From: JBGVMW01 sp045125095
GTDB lineage: Bacteria > Bacillota > Clostridia > Lachnospirales > Lachnospiraceae
NCBI GenBank assembly: GCA_045125095.1
Contig: JBGVMW010000272.1
Location: 1 to 34,453 of the forward strand
Length of the DNA: 34,453 bases
Direction: 5' to 3'
Below the pieces are notes generated by a model. It ran no database searches and was not told where the DNA came from. It saw nothing but the letters and a program-made list of their open reading frames with translations. Each line of letters opens with the position of its first letter. Within the stretch, counting starts at the first letter, position 1. Positions 22,919 through 32,506 of this stretch are shown here, piece by piece. The position numbers were made by a program, and so were the translations under genes.

Positions 22919-23512
22919 TTAGAGTGTTCCCTTTGTGGAAAGTACGTCCTTTACTCTTGGGTCAAATGATACAGCTTCATCTAATGCTTTGGCAAAGGAT
23001 TTGAAGATGGCTTCCATGATATGATGGTTGTTTGCACCATGCATCAGCTTAATATGCAGATTCATGCCTGCCGCATAAGATACGGCATAAAAAAATTCAC
23101 GCACCATTTCTGTGTCAAAATAGCCAACACGTTCCACTGTAAAGTCTACATCAAATACTAAATATGGTCTTCCGGATAAATCAATGGCACAAAGAACCAG
23201 TGTCTCGTCCATTGGCAACATCATAGAACCATAACGCTTGATACCTTTCTTGTCACCTACTGCCTTGCGGATGGCAGTTCCAAGGGCGATACCCGTATCC
23301 TCTATGGTGTGGTGGCAGTCTACGATTAAATCACCCTTCACATCACAATGAAGGTCAAAAAAACCATGCTTTGCAAAGCCTTCTAACATGTGGTCAAAAA
23401 AACCAATGCCTGTATTGATAGTGCTTTTTCCACTACCGTCTAAATTCAGTTTAATCTGAATGTCTGTCTCTTTTGTCTGTCTCTTGTAGGTAGCAACCCG
23501 TTCCATAAACAT
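22919..23512 (-). CDS. hisB: Imidazoleglycerol-phosphate dehydratase
   Basis: This 197-residue enzyme catalyses dehydration of imidazole glycerol phosphate. The GFFDHMLEGFAKHG and DCHHTIEDTGIALG motifs supply the Mn-binding His/Glu residues, and a further HHIMEAIFKSFAKAL is present. It is the monofunctional form, without the phosphatase domain of E. coli. AGGAAGGA lies before two close ATGs; the first is given, the second is two codons later. Confidence 0.96.
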   Translation of the reverse strand: MFMERVATYKRQTKETDIQIKLNLDGSGKSTINTGIGFFDHMLEGFAKHGFFDLHCDVKGDLIVDCHHTIEDTGIALGTAIRKAVGDKKGIKRYGSMMLPMDETLVLCAIDLSGRPYLVFDVDFTVERVGYFDTEMVREFFYAVSYAAGMNLHIKLMHGANNHHIMEAIFKSFAKALDEAVSFDPRVKDVLSTKGTL

Positions 23513-23536
23513 TCTTCCTTCCTGAAATATCTGCGA

Positions 23537-24829
23537 TTAATCTTCAAATCTTACACGGATTGAATTGGCATGTGCAGTCAGCTGTTCAGAGGTTGCAAAC
23601 TGTACAATGTCTTTATATACCGGTTCTAATGCTTCTCTTGAGTAAGAAATAATGCTTGATTTCTTAATGAAATCGTCTACGCTTAATGGAGAGAAGAAAC
23701 GTGCTGTACCATTTGTTGGTAATACGTGGTTTGGACCGGCAAAATAATCACCTAACGGTTCAGAAGAATATTCACCGATAAAAATAGCACCTGCGTTACG
23801 AATCTTTGTCATAACTGTAAATGGATCTTTTGTTACGATTTCTAAGTGTTCAGAAGCAATGTCATTGGCTGCCTGAATGGCTTCGTCCATGTTAGAAGCA
23901 ACTAATATGTAACCAAAGCTGTCTAATGACTTCTGTATAATTTCTTTTCTGGATAATTCAGCAGTAAATTTATCTACTTCTTCCGATACTTTTTCTGCTA
24001 ATTCACGGCTTGTAGTAACAAGAATGGAGGATGCCATTTCATCATGCTCTGCCTGTGACAATAAATCAGCCGCTACAAATCTTGGATTGGCTGTTTCGTC
24101 TGCTAATACAAGAATTTCACTTGGACCTGCAATAGAATCGATGCTGACATGTCCAAATACTGCCTTTTTTGCAAGGGCAACAAAAATATTACCCGGTCCA
24201 ACAATCTTATCTACCTTTGGAATAGATTCTGTTCCGTATGCCAATGCTGCAATTGCCTGAGCCCCACCTACTTTGTAGATGGTATGTACACCAGCTTCTT
24301 TCGCGGCTACTAATGTAGTTGGGTTTACTTTACCATCTTTTCCCGGAGGTGTTGTCATAATAATCTGATCAACACCTGCTACTTTAGCTGGCATTACGTT
24401 CATTAATACAGTAGAAGGATAAGCAGCCTTACCGCCTGGTACATAGACACCAACCTTCTCTAAAGCCGTCACCTTCTGACCTAAGATAATGCCGTTATCC
24501 TGCGAGTCAAACCAGCTCTGCTGTTTCTGTTTTGCGTGGTAGCTTTCGATATTTACTAAAGATTTTCTGATAACAGCAAGAAGGGATTCGTCTACCTGCT
24601 CATAAGCTTCTTTGATTTCTTCTTCTGTTACTAATAAGGTATCTGCTGTCACTGTTACACCGTCAAATTTGCTGGTATATTCAAATACTGCACTGTCACC
24701 GTTTACGCGTACATTTTCAACAATATCGGCAACCTTTGCTTCAAAATCACCGTAGTTGCTGGTGCTTCTTTTTAACAGGTTTTTTAATAAGTCTTTTTTA
24801 TTCTGCTCATTTAACTCTACAATCCGCAT
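23537..24829 (-). CDS. hisD: Histidinol dehydrogenase
   Basis: This 430-residue Zn enzyme makes histidine from histidinol in two NAD-linked steps. GPGNIFVALAK and IAGPSEILVLAD lie in the central part, with LLSQAEHDEMA (metal and catalytic residues) and GPNHVLPT further on. It begins 1 nt after hisG ends, implying coupling. Confidence 0.97.
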   Translation of the reverse strand: MRIVELNEQNKKDLLKNLLKRSTSNYGDFEAKVADIVENVRVNGDSAVFEYTSKFDGVTVTADTLLVTEEEIKEAYEQVDESLLAVIRKSLVNIESYHAKQKQQSWFDSQDNGIILGQKVTALEKVGVYVPGGKAAYPSTVLMNVMPAKVAGVDQIIMTTPPGKDGKVNPTTLVAAKEAGVHTIYKVGGAQAIAALAYGTESIPKVDKIVGPGNIFVALAKKAVFGHVSIDSIAGPSEILVLADETANPRFVAADLLSQAEHDEMASSILVTTSRELAEKVSEEVDKFTAELSRKEIIQKSLDSFGYILVASNMDEAIQAANDIASEHLEIVTKDPFTVMTKIRNAGAIFIGEYSSEPLGDYFAGPNHVLPTNGTARFFSPLSVDDFIKKSSIISYSREALEPVYKDIVQFATSEQLTAHANSIRVRFED

Positions 24830-24830
24830 T

Positions 24831-25466
24831 TTATAAAATTCCTTTCAAATCGTTAATTATTTTCAAAATTCGCTCATTTTCCATCTTCATGCTGACCTGG
24901 TTTACCACCATTCTTGCAGATAATGGACAAATCTCTTCTAATACAGTCAATCCATTTTCACGAAGTGTTGCTCCTGTTTCTACAATATCAACAATGACTT
25001 CTGACAGACCAACAATCGGTGCTAACTCAATGGAACCGTTTAACTTAATAATCTCAACGGTCTGGTGCTTCTTATTGTAAAAATAATCCTTTGCAATCTC
25101 AGGATATTTTGTTGCTACACGGATGTGGGAATGGTCTTCTAAGTATTTTTTGGCTTCTGCCGGACCGCAGACACACATGTTACATTTGCCATATCCTAAA
25201 TCTAATACTTCATAGATCTTTCTGCCTTCCTCTAGAATGGTATCCCTACCAACAATTCCGATATCAGCGGCACCATATTCTACATATGTAGGTACATCCG
25301 GCCCTTTTGCCAAGAAGAAACGTAAGCCTAGCTCTTCATTGACAAAGATTAATTTTCTTGTTTTTTTGTCTTTCATTTCCTCGCAGGTAATTCCAATCTG
25401 CTCGAACATTTCTAATGTTTTTTCTGCTAAACGTCCTTTTCCAAGGGCAAAAGTGATATATCGCAT
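24831..25466 (-). CDS. hisG: ATP phosphoribosyltransferase, short form
   Basis: The 211-residue catalytic subunit starts the pathway from ATP and PRPP. It begins YITFALGKGRLAEKT and includes DIGIVGRDTI and VDIVETGATLRENGL (PRPP loop). The C-terminal regulatory domain of the long form is missing, so HisZ is needed; hisZ lies directly upstream. AGGAGG precedes the ATG. Confidence 0.96.
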   Translation of the reverse strand: MRYITFALGKGRLAEKTLEMFEQIGITCEEMKDKKTRKLIFVNEELGLRFFLAKGPDVPTYVEYGAADIGIVGRDTILEEGRKIYEVLDLGYGKCNMCVCGPAEAKKYLEDHSHIRVATKYPEIAKDYFYNKKHQTVEIIKLNGSIELAPIVGLSEVIVDIVETGATLRENGLTVLEEICPLSARMVVNQVSMKMENERILKIINDLKGIL

Positions 25467-25474
25467 ACAGCCTC

Positions 25475-26740
25475 CTACCTTGAAACCACTGCTTGTAAGC
25501 TGGTTTCTGTTGTTGCATCAGTTTCTAAAATTATACTCGTTACTTTCTCAGCATTTTCAGCAAAAAGCAATTCCGTCATAGTTTGGCGTTTTGCATATTC
25601 CTTGTAATCATCCATTGTCTTACCTTCTGCCTTCAGAAGAACGGTGATATTGACACCCTTTGCACGTAAAGCATTTGCTGTCTCAACCACTTGCTGTAAC
25701 TGTGGTTTGTTATACACAAGGAGAATTGCCTGTTTTTCATAAGGAATCTCAATCTTCTGGTGCATCAGTGCAGACTGCATATGATTTACGATAACAGCAA
25801 AACCAATAGCTGGAGACTGTTTGCCAAAATGACTGAGTAAGTTGTCATAGCGACCGCCTTTAATAATGGCTTCGCCGGTTCCATATGTATAAGAACGGAA
25901 AATAACACCTGTATAGTAACGGTGCTTTGTCAGCATACCTAAATCAAAGAATACATATTTTTCCATTCCGTAGAATTTCATAATGTCATAAATGCTCTCT
26001 AATCGTTCAAGTGCTGCAATGGCACGAGAATTTTTTGTCATTTCTTTCACTTTAGCTAACATTTCCACAGAGCCATATAATTCCGGGAGCTTCAAGAAAA
26101 TGGCAATTAAGGAGGTATCTTTCACATGTTCCTCTAACAATTCTTCAATACCAAACTGGTTTTTTCGAGAGATCATGCGGCGAAGTTCCTCTACCGTATC
26201 TTCCTCTAAAGCAGCTTCTTCCACTAATGCATGGAAGAAATCCATCTGTCCTACACTAACCTGAAATTCAGGGAAGCCTGCCTGCTTCATACAGTCAACT
26301 GTCATGGCAATCATTTCTGCATCGGCATCCACACTGTCATCACCAATTAATTCGGCACCTGCCTGTGTTACTTCTCTTAATTTACCTTGTAAGCTGGCAT
26401 GATTAATAAAGGTATTGCCAGTGTAACAAAAACGTACCGGTAAATCTTCGTTTGCATACATTTTTCCTGCTAATCTTGCAATGGAAGGTGTCATATCCGG
26501 ACGAAGAACTAACGTATTGCCCTCTTTATCAAAAAATTTGTACAATTCACGGGATGGAATCGTTCCGATTTCTCTGGAAAATACATCAAAATATTCAAAG
26601 GTTGGTGTCTGAATCGAATGGTATCCGTAATTACGCATTGCGGTCTGTAAGCGGTTTTCTAAAACAAGTTTTTGAAGACATTCTTCATTACAAATATCCC
26701 GGACACCATCTGGTGTATGTAAAAAACGTGTTGTTGCCAT
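25475..26740 (-). CDS. hisZ: ATP phosphoribosyltransferase regulatory subunit
   Basis: This 421-residue HisRS-like protein lacks a normal synthetase role and forms an octamer with short HisG, sensing histidine. TPDGVRDI opens the class II core; VLRPDMTPSIARL and KGGRYDNLLSHFG are typical. I start at the ATG before ATTRFLHTP (AGAAAGGAC upstream); the longer frame from 26794 runs into the leader. It is the first gene of hisZ-G-D-B-IE. hisA, hisF, hisH and hisC are not in this window. Confidence 0.94.
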   Translation of the reverse strand: MATTRFLHTPDGVRDICNEECLQKLVLENRLQTAMRNYGYHSIQTPTFEYFDVFSREIGTIPSRELYKFFDKEGNTLVLRPDMTPSIARLAGKMYANEDLPVRFCYTGNTFINHASLQGKLREVTQAGAELIGDDSVDADAEMIAMTVDCMKQAGFPEFQVSVGQMDFFHALVEEAALEEDTVEELRRMISRKNQFGIEELLEEHVKDTSLIAIFLKLPELYGSVEMLAKVKEMTKNSRAIAALERLESIYDIMKFYGMEKYVFFDLGMLTKHRYYTGVIFRSYTYGTGEAIIKGGRYDNLLSHFGKQSPAIGFAVIVNHMQSALMHQKIEIPYEKQAILLVYNKPQLQQVVETANALRAKGVNITVLLKAEGKTMDDYKEYAKRQTMTELLFAENAEKVTSIILETDATTETSLQAVVSR

Positions 26741-26788
26741 AATATAAGTCCTTTCTGTGTTAGAAAATACTTTAGTGTAGTAAATTAC

Positions 26789-26806
26789 TAACATGGTAAA
26801 ATGTTA
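26789..26806. promoter_or_regulatory. Inverted repeat in the his leader (possible operator)
   Basis: TAACAT and ATGTTA flank GGTAAA, about 20 nt downstream of the his promoter -10. It may be a repressor site; no T-box or attenuator was seen in this short leader. Confidence 0.4.
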
Positions 26807-26824
26807 TCAAAATAAACTTTATTC

Positions 26825-26853
26825 AGTATACGTGAATTTGAAAAAAATGTCAA
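26825..26853 (-). promoter_or_regulatory. his operon promoter
   Basis: TTGACA (complement of 26848-26853) and TATACT (complement of 26825-26830) are 17 nt apart. The -35 overlaps the last codons of recU, giving hisZ its own start within a compact region. Confidence 0.8.
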
Positions 26854-27401
26854 CTCTTTCTTTCTTCTTCTGTATCCTGCTCATCCAGATCTTTTTGTAT
26901 CATTTCTAAATAGGGTACAAAATAGCCATTTTTTTGATGAAATACAAAAGAGTCATCTAATTCATCAAAACGGAAGCTTTTTCTTCCGCCGTTTATTGCT
27001 CTTTCCCAAAATATGAGCAAACGTCGATAAGGCAGATAGTAAAGTCTGTCTTTATTTGTATAATATATAATAAGAAATGCAACGCCGCCCTGTTCTTCAT
27101 ATTCCTTCATGAACTGTATCTGGTGTTCGTGAATGTTTTGAAGAGGAAAGGTGTCGGAGGTGCATTCTTTGGCATCGAAGCAGACAGGAATTCCCTGTAC
27201 AACGCCGATGTAGTCTACCGTACTCTTTTGCTCAAAGTATGCCAGTGAAATCTGACGGTGCTCTTTATCCATTTTAATTGGCGTTATGGGTGTGGGCACC
27301 TTTTGAATCAAGGCTAACTTCTGCTCGCGATATTTTTCATTGGTACGGTTAATCAAATCTTCCAGTAAGGAGCCGCGAAGTCCTCTTGATTTCCAAGCCA
27401 T
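26850..27401 (-). CDS. recU: Holliday junction resolvase RecU
   Basis: The 183-residue product starts at the ATG before AWKSRGLRG, with AAAGGG upstream; the longer frame adds 12 residues. RGSLLEDLINRTNEKYR, then VDYIGVVQG, FDAKECTSDTFPLQNIHEHQ and an YFVP-type C-terminus match RecU, the Gram-positive resolvase. Metal-binding Asp/Glu/Lys lie in the DYIG and FDAKE motifs. It also helps chromosome segregation. Length is near the usual 200. It often sits beside pbp1, but that is not so here. Confidence 0.88.
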   Translation of the reverse strand: MAWKSRGLRGSLLEDLINRTNEKYREQKLALIQKVPTPITPIKMDKEHRQISLAYFEQKSTVDYIGVVQGIPVCFDAKECTSDTFPLQNIHEHQIQFMKEYEEQGGVAFLIIYYTNKDRLYYLPYRRLLIFWERAINGGRKSFRFDELDDSFVFHQKNGYFVPYLEMIQKDLDEQDTEEERKS

Positions 27402-27478
27402 GAATTGAGCCCTTTCTAAAATAATAAACCTTAGCAATTATATCATACATTTAACAGAAAACAAGGTTTAAATGCGTA

Positions 27479-28447
27479 TTACCCTTTCATAATCTTATGG
27501 AATACTGCTGGTTCCGGTGCTATGATAGTTTTTCCGGACAAATAGGATAAATCCCCTTCAACCTGCGGCAATTCTAAACGATAAGAATGGAGAAGTTGAT
27601 TTTTTACACCATATTTCTTGCGATATTCCTCGTTTATTTTTTTGTCGCCATACTTATAATCGCCAATAATCGGGTGTCCTACAGAGGCTAAATGGGCACG
27701 TATCTGATGGGAACGTCCGGTGATTAATTCCACTTCTAAAAGGGTAAACCCATTCCTCTGCTGAATGGGAATATAACGGGTGGCAATTGGTTTGGCATCT
27801 TCTTTCGGTTTCGACAGGATTTGTACCTTGTTTGTTTTTTTATCTTTATATAAGTAACCCTTTAACAATTGTTCTTCTGTTAAGGTTCCTTTTACAATGC
27901 AGCGATAATATTTGTGCAGGCTACGGTCCTTTAACATTGTCTGTAGTCCCTGGGCACCTGCTAATGATTTGGAACAAATAACGATACCACTTGTATTTCT
28001 GTCTAAGCGGTTGCAGGCTGCCGGGCGGTGGTTGGCAAGCCTTTCACTTGTGAGAAAACCAGATTCGGACAGATAAGACAACAAATGCTCATTTAAAGAA
28101 ATATCTGTTTGTTGTGCTTTCTGAGTCAGCATATTATCTGGTTTATTAATAAAGATAACAGTATCATCTTCATATAAAATATCAAGCGTAGAATCTGTTT
28201 TCTGAATCACTTGTTCTTTTCTGAAATTTTCAATTGTTTCTTCTGCAAGAAATAACCGAACAATATCACCTTCTTCTAAAATTTCTTTGCCCTCTGCCTT
28301 CTTACCATTTAAGGTAATATTCTTCTTTCGCAGCATTTTGTAAAGAAAGCTTTTCGGTGCCGCGTTCAGATACTTTGTAAGCATCTTATCAAAACGCTGC
28401 CCTTTGTTGTCTTTCTGAATCTGAATTTCACGCATACTTCCATCCAT
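27479..28447 (-). CDS. RluA-family pseudouridine synthase
   Basis: The 322-residue product has an N-terminal S4 domain (about 13-80) and a catalytic domain with NRLDRNTSG (Asp catalytic) and GRSHQIRAHLAS. It is closest in pattern to RluC/RluD types. The first ATG is joined to the stop of the membrane-protein gene (TAA then ATGG); an ATG four codons later is also possible. The rRNA target is unknown. This and the genes at 73-987 and 32493-33215 make three pseudouridine synthases in the window. Confidence 0.9.
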   Translation of the reverse strand: MDGSMREIQIQKDNKGQRFDKMLTKYLNAAPKSFLYKMLRKKNITLNGKKAEGKEILEEGDIVRLFLAEETIENFRKEQVIQKTDSTLDILYEDDTVIFINKPDNMLTQKAQQTDISLNEHLLSYLSESGFLTSERLANHRPAACNRLDRNTSGIVICSKSLAGAQGLQTMLKDRSLHKYYRCIVKGTLTEEQLLKGYLYKDKKTNKVQILSKPKEDAKPIATRYIPIQQRNGFTLLEVELITGRSHQIRAHLASVGHPIIGDYKYGDKKINEEYRKKYGVKNQLLHSYRLELPQVEGDLSYLSGKTIIAPEPAVFHKIMKG

Positions 28448-29023
28448 TTAGAGGCAACATGCTTTGATGGTGTTCAAGCAGGCCTCTTCCTTTTTCTTGT
28501 TTTTTTCCTGAAAATTATCTGCCATTCCCTTTACACGGTTAAAAAACTGCTCTTTATCAGCAAAAAGCTTGACTGTGTAGCTACCATGACCGTTATTGCT
28601 GAGAACGTCTTTTATAAAGTTTTCAAAAACGATTTGATTGTCTTTCTGAGTCTCAGAATACAAAATCACGTTATGACCAGCTAACACTACGGCATTGACA
28701 TATAATTTGCTGTCATAGGTAGTGAGAGCAAGGTCATAAGCGGCTGTCAGTTCGCCAACAACAGATTTTGTTTTTTCATAGAAATCCTGACTGCCTGTAC
28801 AGAAACGGCATAGCATAATGGTAGTAGTTAATTTTTTTGCCGCTGGCAGTACACTGACAATGGCAACCACTGTTAAAAGATTGATTCTTGTCTTGGTTGA
28901 AATGAATCCAATGAGAAACAGACCAATCGGTAATGCAAAATAAATGGCAGACCAGATTATGTCTATTTTCTTTTGTGCATTTATATATCCATAGGTACCT
29001 TTCGGATATTTTTTGTTAAACAT
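28448..29023 (-). CDS. Two-helix membrane protein, function unknown
   Basis: The 191-residue protein has two hydrophobic segments near residues 25-45 and 48-65, then a soluble domain (about 75-180) with a CRFCTG motif and no recognisable enzyme site. AAAGGAATT precedes the ATG. It is one nt from the pseudouridine synthase gene and 21 nt after the SDR gene, so it likely belongs to the same transcript. I do not recognise the family. Confidence 0.75.
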   Translation of the reverse strand: MFNKKYPKGTYGYINAQKKIDIIWSAIYFALPIGLFLIGFISTKTRINLLTVVAIVSVLPAAKKLTTTIMLCRFCTGSQDFYEKTKSVVGELTAAYDLALTTYDSKLYVNAVVLAGHNVILYSETQKDNQIVFENFIKDVLSNNGHGSYTVKLFADKEQFFNRVKGMADNFQEKNKKKEEACLNTIKACCL

Positions 29024-29043
29024 AGTAATTCCTTTCGTGAGTT

Positions 29044-29805
29044 TTATTTCATGCAGTTGATAATCCGGACTGCAAAGGATATTGGCAGAAAACGCAATAC
29101 CAGAATACCTAACCGGTAATGAGCACCATAAACAGAACGTGTCCTTTTGTGTAGGCTGTCCAGCAATGCCTTTTCTACTACTTTTTTGGGATTTGCCATA
29201 AATAATTTTTTGAATACAGGCTCCTTTCCTGTCTGCTCTGCTATGTCAAAAAATTCCGTGTTGACAGGCCCCGGGCATACTGCAGTTACATAGATATTTT
29301 TTTTGCGCAATTCTTCGCTTAAAGAAGTACAAAAACTTAAAACATATGATTTTGTAGCAGCATAAACGGAAAAACCAGCCTGCGGTAAGAAGCTTGCCAT
29401 GGATGCCATTTGGATAATGCGGCTGTTGGGCTTCATATATGGTAATGCTAAATACGTTACTGCAGTCAGTGCTTTGCAGTTAATATCTATCATACCTGTA
29501 GTATCGGAATAGGAAATATCTTGAAAATCGCCTATTTTTCCATAACCGGCAGAGTTGATTAACACACGTATCACGGGTTTTTCCTGCTGTAATGCGTTTT
29601 TAAGTGCTTCTAAGTCTGTATCCTTCGATAAATCCAATGTAAATGGGCGAATCTTAATGCGTGTAAGGGGCTGCAATTGCTTTAATCGCTCTGCCCTTCT
29701 TGCAATTACCCAGATTTCATCAATATTTCTGAAATATTGGTCAAGTTGTTTCACATATTCCATTCCCATACCAGAGGAAGCGCCTGTTATGATTGCAATA
29801 TTCAT
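29044..29805 (-). CDS. Short-chain dehydrogenase/reductase
   Basis: The 253-residue Rossmann-fold oxidoreductase has the cofactor loop GASSGMG (about 8-14), NSAGYG, the catalytic Ser region MASMAS and YAATK (Tyr/Lys), and a PGPVNTEF loop. Arg residues after the second strand (ARRAERL) suggest NADP preference. The C-terminus is somewhat hydrophobic (LGILVLRFLPI), so membrane contact is possible. Substrate unknown. AAAGGTG is the ribosome site; it follows the YgiQ gene by 20 nt. Confidence 0.88.
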   Translation of the reverse strand: MNIAIITGASSGMGMEYVKQLDQYFRNIDEIWVIARRAERLKQLQPLTRIKIRPFTLDLSKDTDLEALKNALQQEKPVIRVLINSAGYGKIGDFQDISYSDTTGMIDINCKALTAVTYLALPYMKPNSRIIQMASMASFLPQAGFSVYAATKSYVLSFCTSLSEELRKKNIYVTAVCPGPVNTEFFDIAEQTGKEPVFKKLFMANPKKVVEKALLDSLHKRTRSVYGAHYRLGILVLRFLPISFAVRIINCMK

Positions 29806-29825
29806 AGTATCACCTTTACTTTCTT

Positions 29826-31742
29826 TTATTTTTTCTTTTTGTGGACATTGCGAATTGTCTTTTTCTTTTTCGCTTTTTGTGTTTCTGAATGTTGATGTCC
29901 TGTCTTGTTAGTATCCTTTTTGTCTGTTCGATGAAAATTGTCCCCTTTTCGAGGGCGGATTAAACATTTTTTTTCATATCCAATTAAATCGGTTCTGCCG
30001 GCTTTTGTCAAGGCTTCTACAACCAGATTATAGTTTTTCGGATTGCGGTACTGGATTAATGCCCTCTGCATTGCTTTTTCATGCGGATTTATAGGAACGT
30101 ATACCTTTGTCATTGTTCTTGGATCATAACCGGTGTAGTACATGCAGGTAGACAAGGTAGATGGTGTCGGATAAAAGTCCTGAACCTGTTCCGGCATATA
30201 TCCTAAGTCTCTAAGGTATTCTGCTAATTGTATTGCTTCCTTTAGCGTGGAACCCGGGTGAGAAGACATCAGGTATGGTACTAAGAACTGATTCTTGTTT
30301 AGTTCTTTATTGTATTTGTAATAGCGTTCCACGAATTTCTGGTATACATGGTTCGCCGGTTTCCCCATTTTCTGTAAGACAGCATCTGCCACATGCTCCG
30401 GTGCGACCTTTAACTGACCGCTGATATGGTGTTCACACAGTTCCTTGAAAAAAGTATCGTCTCCATCTGCAAGGAGATAATCGAAACGGATACCGGAACG
30501 CACAAATACCTTTTTCACGCCCGGAAGTTCACGCAACTTGCGAAGCAAGGCTAAATATTCGCTGTGGTCAGCCTTCATATTGGCACAAGGCTTCGGGAAT
30601 AAGCATTGCTTGTCCGGACAGGCACCATATTTCAACTGCTTCTCGCAGGCAGGCTGTTTGAAATTGGCAGTTGGTCCTCCTACATCATGAATGTATCCCT
30701 TAAAGTCTTTATCCCAGATTAACTGTTCTGCTTCCTTTAAGATGGATTCTTCGCTTCGTGACTGGATGATTCTTCCCTGATGGAAGGTTAAGGCACAAAA
30801 ACTACATCCGCCAAAGCAACCACGGTTATGAACAAGGCTGAATTTGATTTCCGCAATGGCAGGCACACCACCCAGTGCTTCATAGGATGGGTGATAGTCT
30901 CTCATATATGGCAATCCATAAACACGGTCCATTTCGGAAGTAGATAATGGTTTGGCTGGTGGATTCTGAACTACATACAAATGTTCAGAGTAAGGTTCGA
31001 CTAACCGTTTGCCGCTAAATGCATCGGTGTTGCGATACTGCGTGTAGAAGCTTTCCGCATATTTCTTCTTGTCTGCCAGACAGGAATCATAATCTGGCAA
31101 AGTAAGGGCATCGTATACATTTTCTAAGGATTTTTGTTTGTATACAGTTCCATCAATATAGGTAATGTCTTTTATATCCAGTCCACTGTCTAAGGCATCT
31201 GCTACTTCCACAATTGCTCGCTCGCCCATTCCATATAAAAGCAGGTCAGCACCACTGTCTAACAGAATAGAACGTTTGAACTTGTCAGACCAGTAATCAT
31301 AATGTGCCATTCTTCGCAAGCTTGCTTCGATACCACCGATAATAATGGGCTTTTTCTTGTATGTCTGGCGTATCAGATTACAGTATACAATCGTAGCATA
31401 ATCCGGTCGTTTTCCCATAACCCCGCCTGGAGTATAGGCATCTACAGCACGCCGTTTCTTTGACACGGAGTAGTGATTTACCATGGAATCCATATTTCCT
31501 GCCATTACAAGGAACCCTAGTCTGGGTTCCCCTAAGGCAGAAATGCTGTCTTTATTTTTCCAGTTCGGTTGTGAAATGATTCCGATTTTGTAGCCATGAG
31601 AATCTAAGACACGACTGATAATGGAATGGCCGAAAGAAGGATGATCTACATAAGCATCACCAATTACAAATACAAAATCTAATTGCTCCCAGCCCCTTGC
31701 TCTCATGTCCTCTTTTGAGATGGGAAGAAAACCTTTTGTCAT
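29826..31742 (-). CDS. YgiQ-family radical SAM protein
   Basis: The 638-residue product has an N-terminal domain with DAYVDHPSFGH, the radical SAM cysteine motif CFGGCSFC near residue 310, and further cysteine clusters (ACPDKQCLFPKPC). These match the YgiQ (UPF0313) family, whose reaction is not established. The last 45 residues are lysine-rich and probably disordered. AGAAAGGATCG precedes the ATG. It heads the group YgiQ-SDR-membrane protein-RluA. Confidence 0.9.
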   Translation of the reverse strand: MTKGFLPISKEDMRARGWEQLDFVFVIGDAYVDHPSFGHSIISRVLDSHGYKIGIISQPNWKNKDSISALGEPRLGFLVMAGNMDSMVNHYSVSKKRRAVDAYTPGGVMGKRPDYATIVYCNLIRQTYKKKPIIIGGIEASLRRMAHYDYWSDKFKRSILLDSGADLLLYGMGERAIVEVADALDSGLDIKDITYIDGTVYKQKSLENVYDALTLPDYDSCLADKKKYAESFYTQYRNTDAFSGKRLVEPYSEHLYVVQNPPAKPLSTSEMDRVYGLPYMRDYHPSYEALGGVPAIAEIKFSLVHNRGCFGGCSFCALTFHQGRIIQSRSEESILKEAEQLIWDKDFKGYIHDVGGPTANFKQPACEKQLKYGACPDKQCLFPKPCANMKADHSEYLALLRKLRELPGVKKVFVRSGIRFDYLLADGDDTFFKELCEHHISGQLKVAPEHVADAVLQKMGKPANHVYQKFVERYYKYNKELNKNQFLVPYLMSSHPGSTLKEAIQLAEYLRDLGYMPEQVQDFYPTPSTLSTCMYYTGYDPRTMTKVYVPINPHEKAMQRALIQYRNPKNYNLVVEALTKAGRTDLIGYEKKCLIRPRKGDNFHRTDKKDTNKTGHQHSETQKAKKKKTIRNVHKKKK

Positions 31743-31803
31743 AGTTTATTACGATCCTTTCTCTATAATAATTTATTAGGTAATTGCGAAATGCCAACAA
31801 GGT

Positions 31804-31867
31804 AGTTATTTGCCACAAACAATTCTGACAATTCACGGATGGTCATCACTTTCGCAAACGCTTATAA
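31804..31867 (+). repeat. Interspersed ~60-nt repeat, copy 3
   Basis: This copy matches the consensus except that TTTGCG is TTCACG, which weakens the hairpin. It lies between the YgiQ start and the HAD stop codon and overlaps the last few bases of the HAD gene. Confidence 0.85.
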
Positions 31868-32506
31868 TAATTCATTGTAATCCTGAATAAAGTAATCAGC
31901 TAATTGTTTCTTTTGGGATTCCTGATGCCTTGAAAATTCATCTGAAACCGCACAAACCTCCATGCCGGCATTTTTTCCGGCTAAAATTCCCATAGGAACA
32001 TCTTCAAAAACAAGACACTGGTTGGGTGAGACTGCTACTCTTTCTGCGGCAAGTAAATACACATCAGGTGCCGGCTTCCCAGCCTTGGCATCACAGGAAG
32101 TCAGAATGACATCAAACATATGCGTAATCCCGTGAGCATGTAACACTGCCTCTGCCAATTCTCTGGAATTGCTGGTGGCAATACCTGTGCGTATGTCATT
32201 AGATTTTAAATATTCTAAAAATCTTCTTGCCCCTGCTTTTAATGGCACTTCATGACAGTACTTATCATATGCCATCTCATTCCAGCGTGTTTTAATAGAT
32301 TCCACCGGTTCAGGAATCTGAAAACGTTGTTTAAAATATTCCGCAGTTTCGCTGAAACTCATACCTTCGATTTCTACGGCAAGCCCTTCCGGTACTTCCT
32401 GCCCATATTGCCCTAAATATTCAATATCTATCTTACGCCACATCCACATGGAATCTACTAAAGTACCATCTAAATCAAATAAAACAGCACATTTATTTTT
32501 TAACAT
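31862..32506 (-). CDS. HAD-superfamily phosphatase (beta-PGM-like)
   Basis: The 214-residue product has motif I FDLDGTLVDS, motif II TSNS, motif III Lys in AKAGKPAPD, and motif IV EDVPMGI. The alpha-helical cap after motif I places it in subfamily I, near beta-phosphoglucomutase/phosphatase types. Substrate unknown. It overlaps the rsuA-like stop by 14 nt, so it is coupled. A 60-nt repeat overlaps its stop codon. Confidence 0.92.
   Translation of the reverse strand: MLKNKCAVLFDLDGTLVDSMWMWRKIDIEYLGQYGQEVPEGLAVEIEGMSFSETAEYFKQRFQIPEPVESIKTRWNEMAYDKYCHEVPLKAGARRFLEYLKSNDIRTGIATSNSRELAEAVLHAHGITHMFDVILTSCDAKAGKPAPDVYLLAAERVAVSPNQCLVFEDVPMGILAGKNAGMEVCAVSDEFSRHQESQKKQLADYFIQDYNELL

Noticed and set aside
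26741..26824. T-box or His-codon attenuator upstream of hisZ
   Set aside because: The leader is under 90 nt, with no T-box core, His-codon run or terminator stem.
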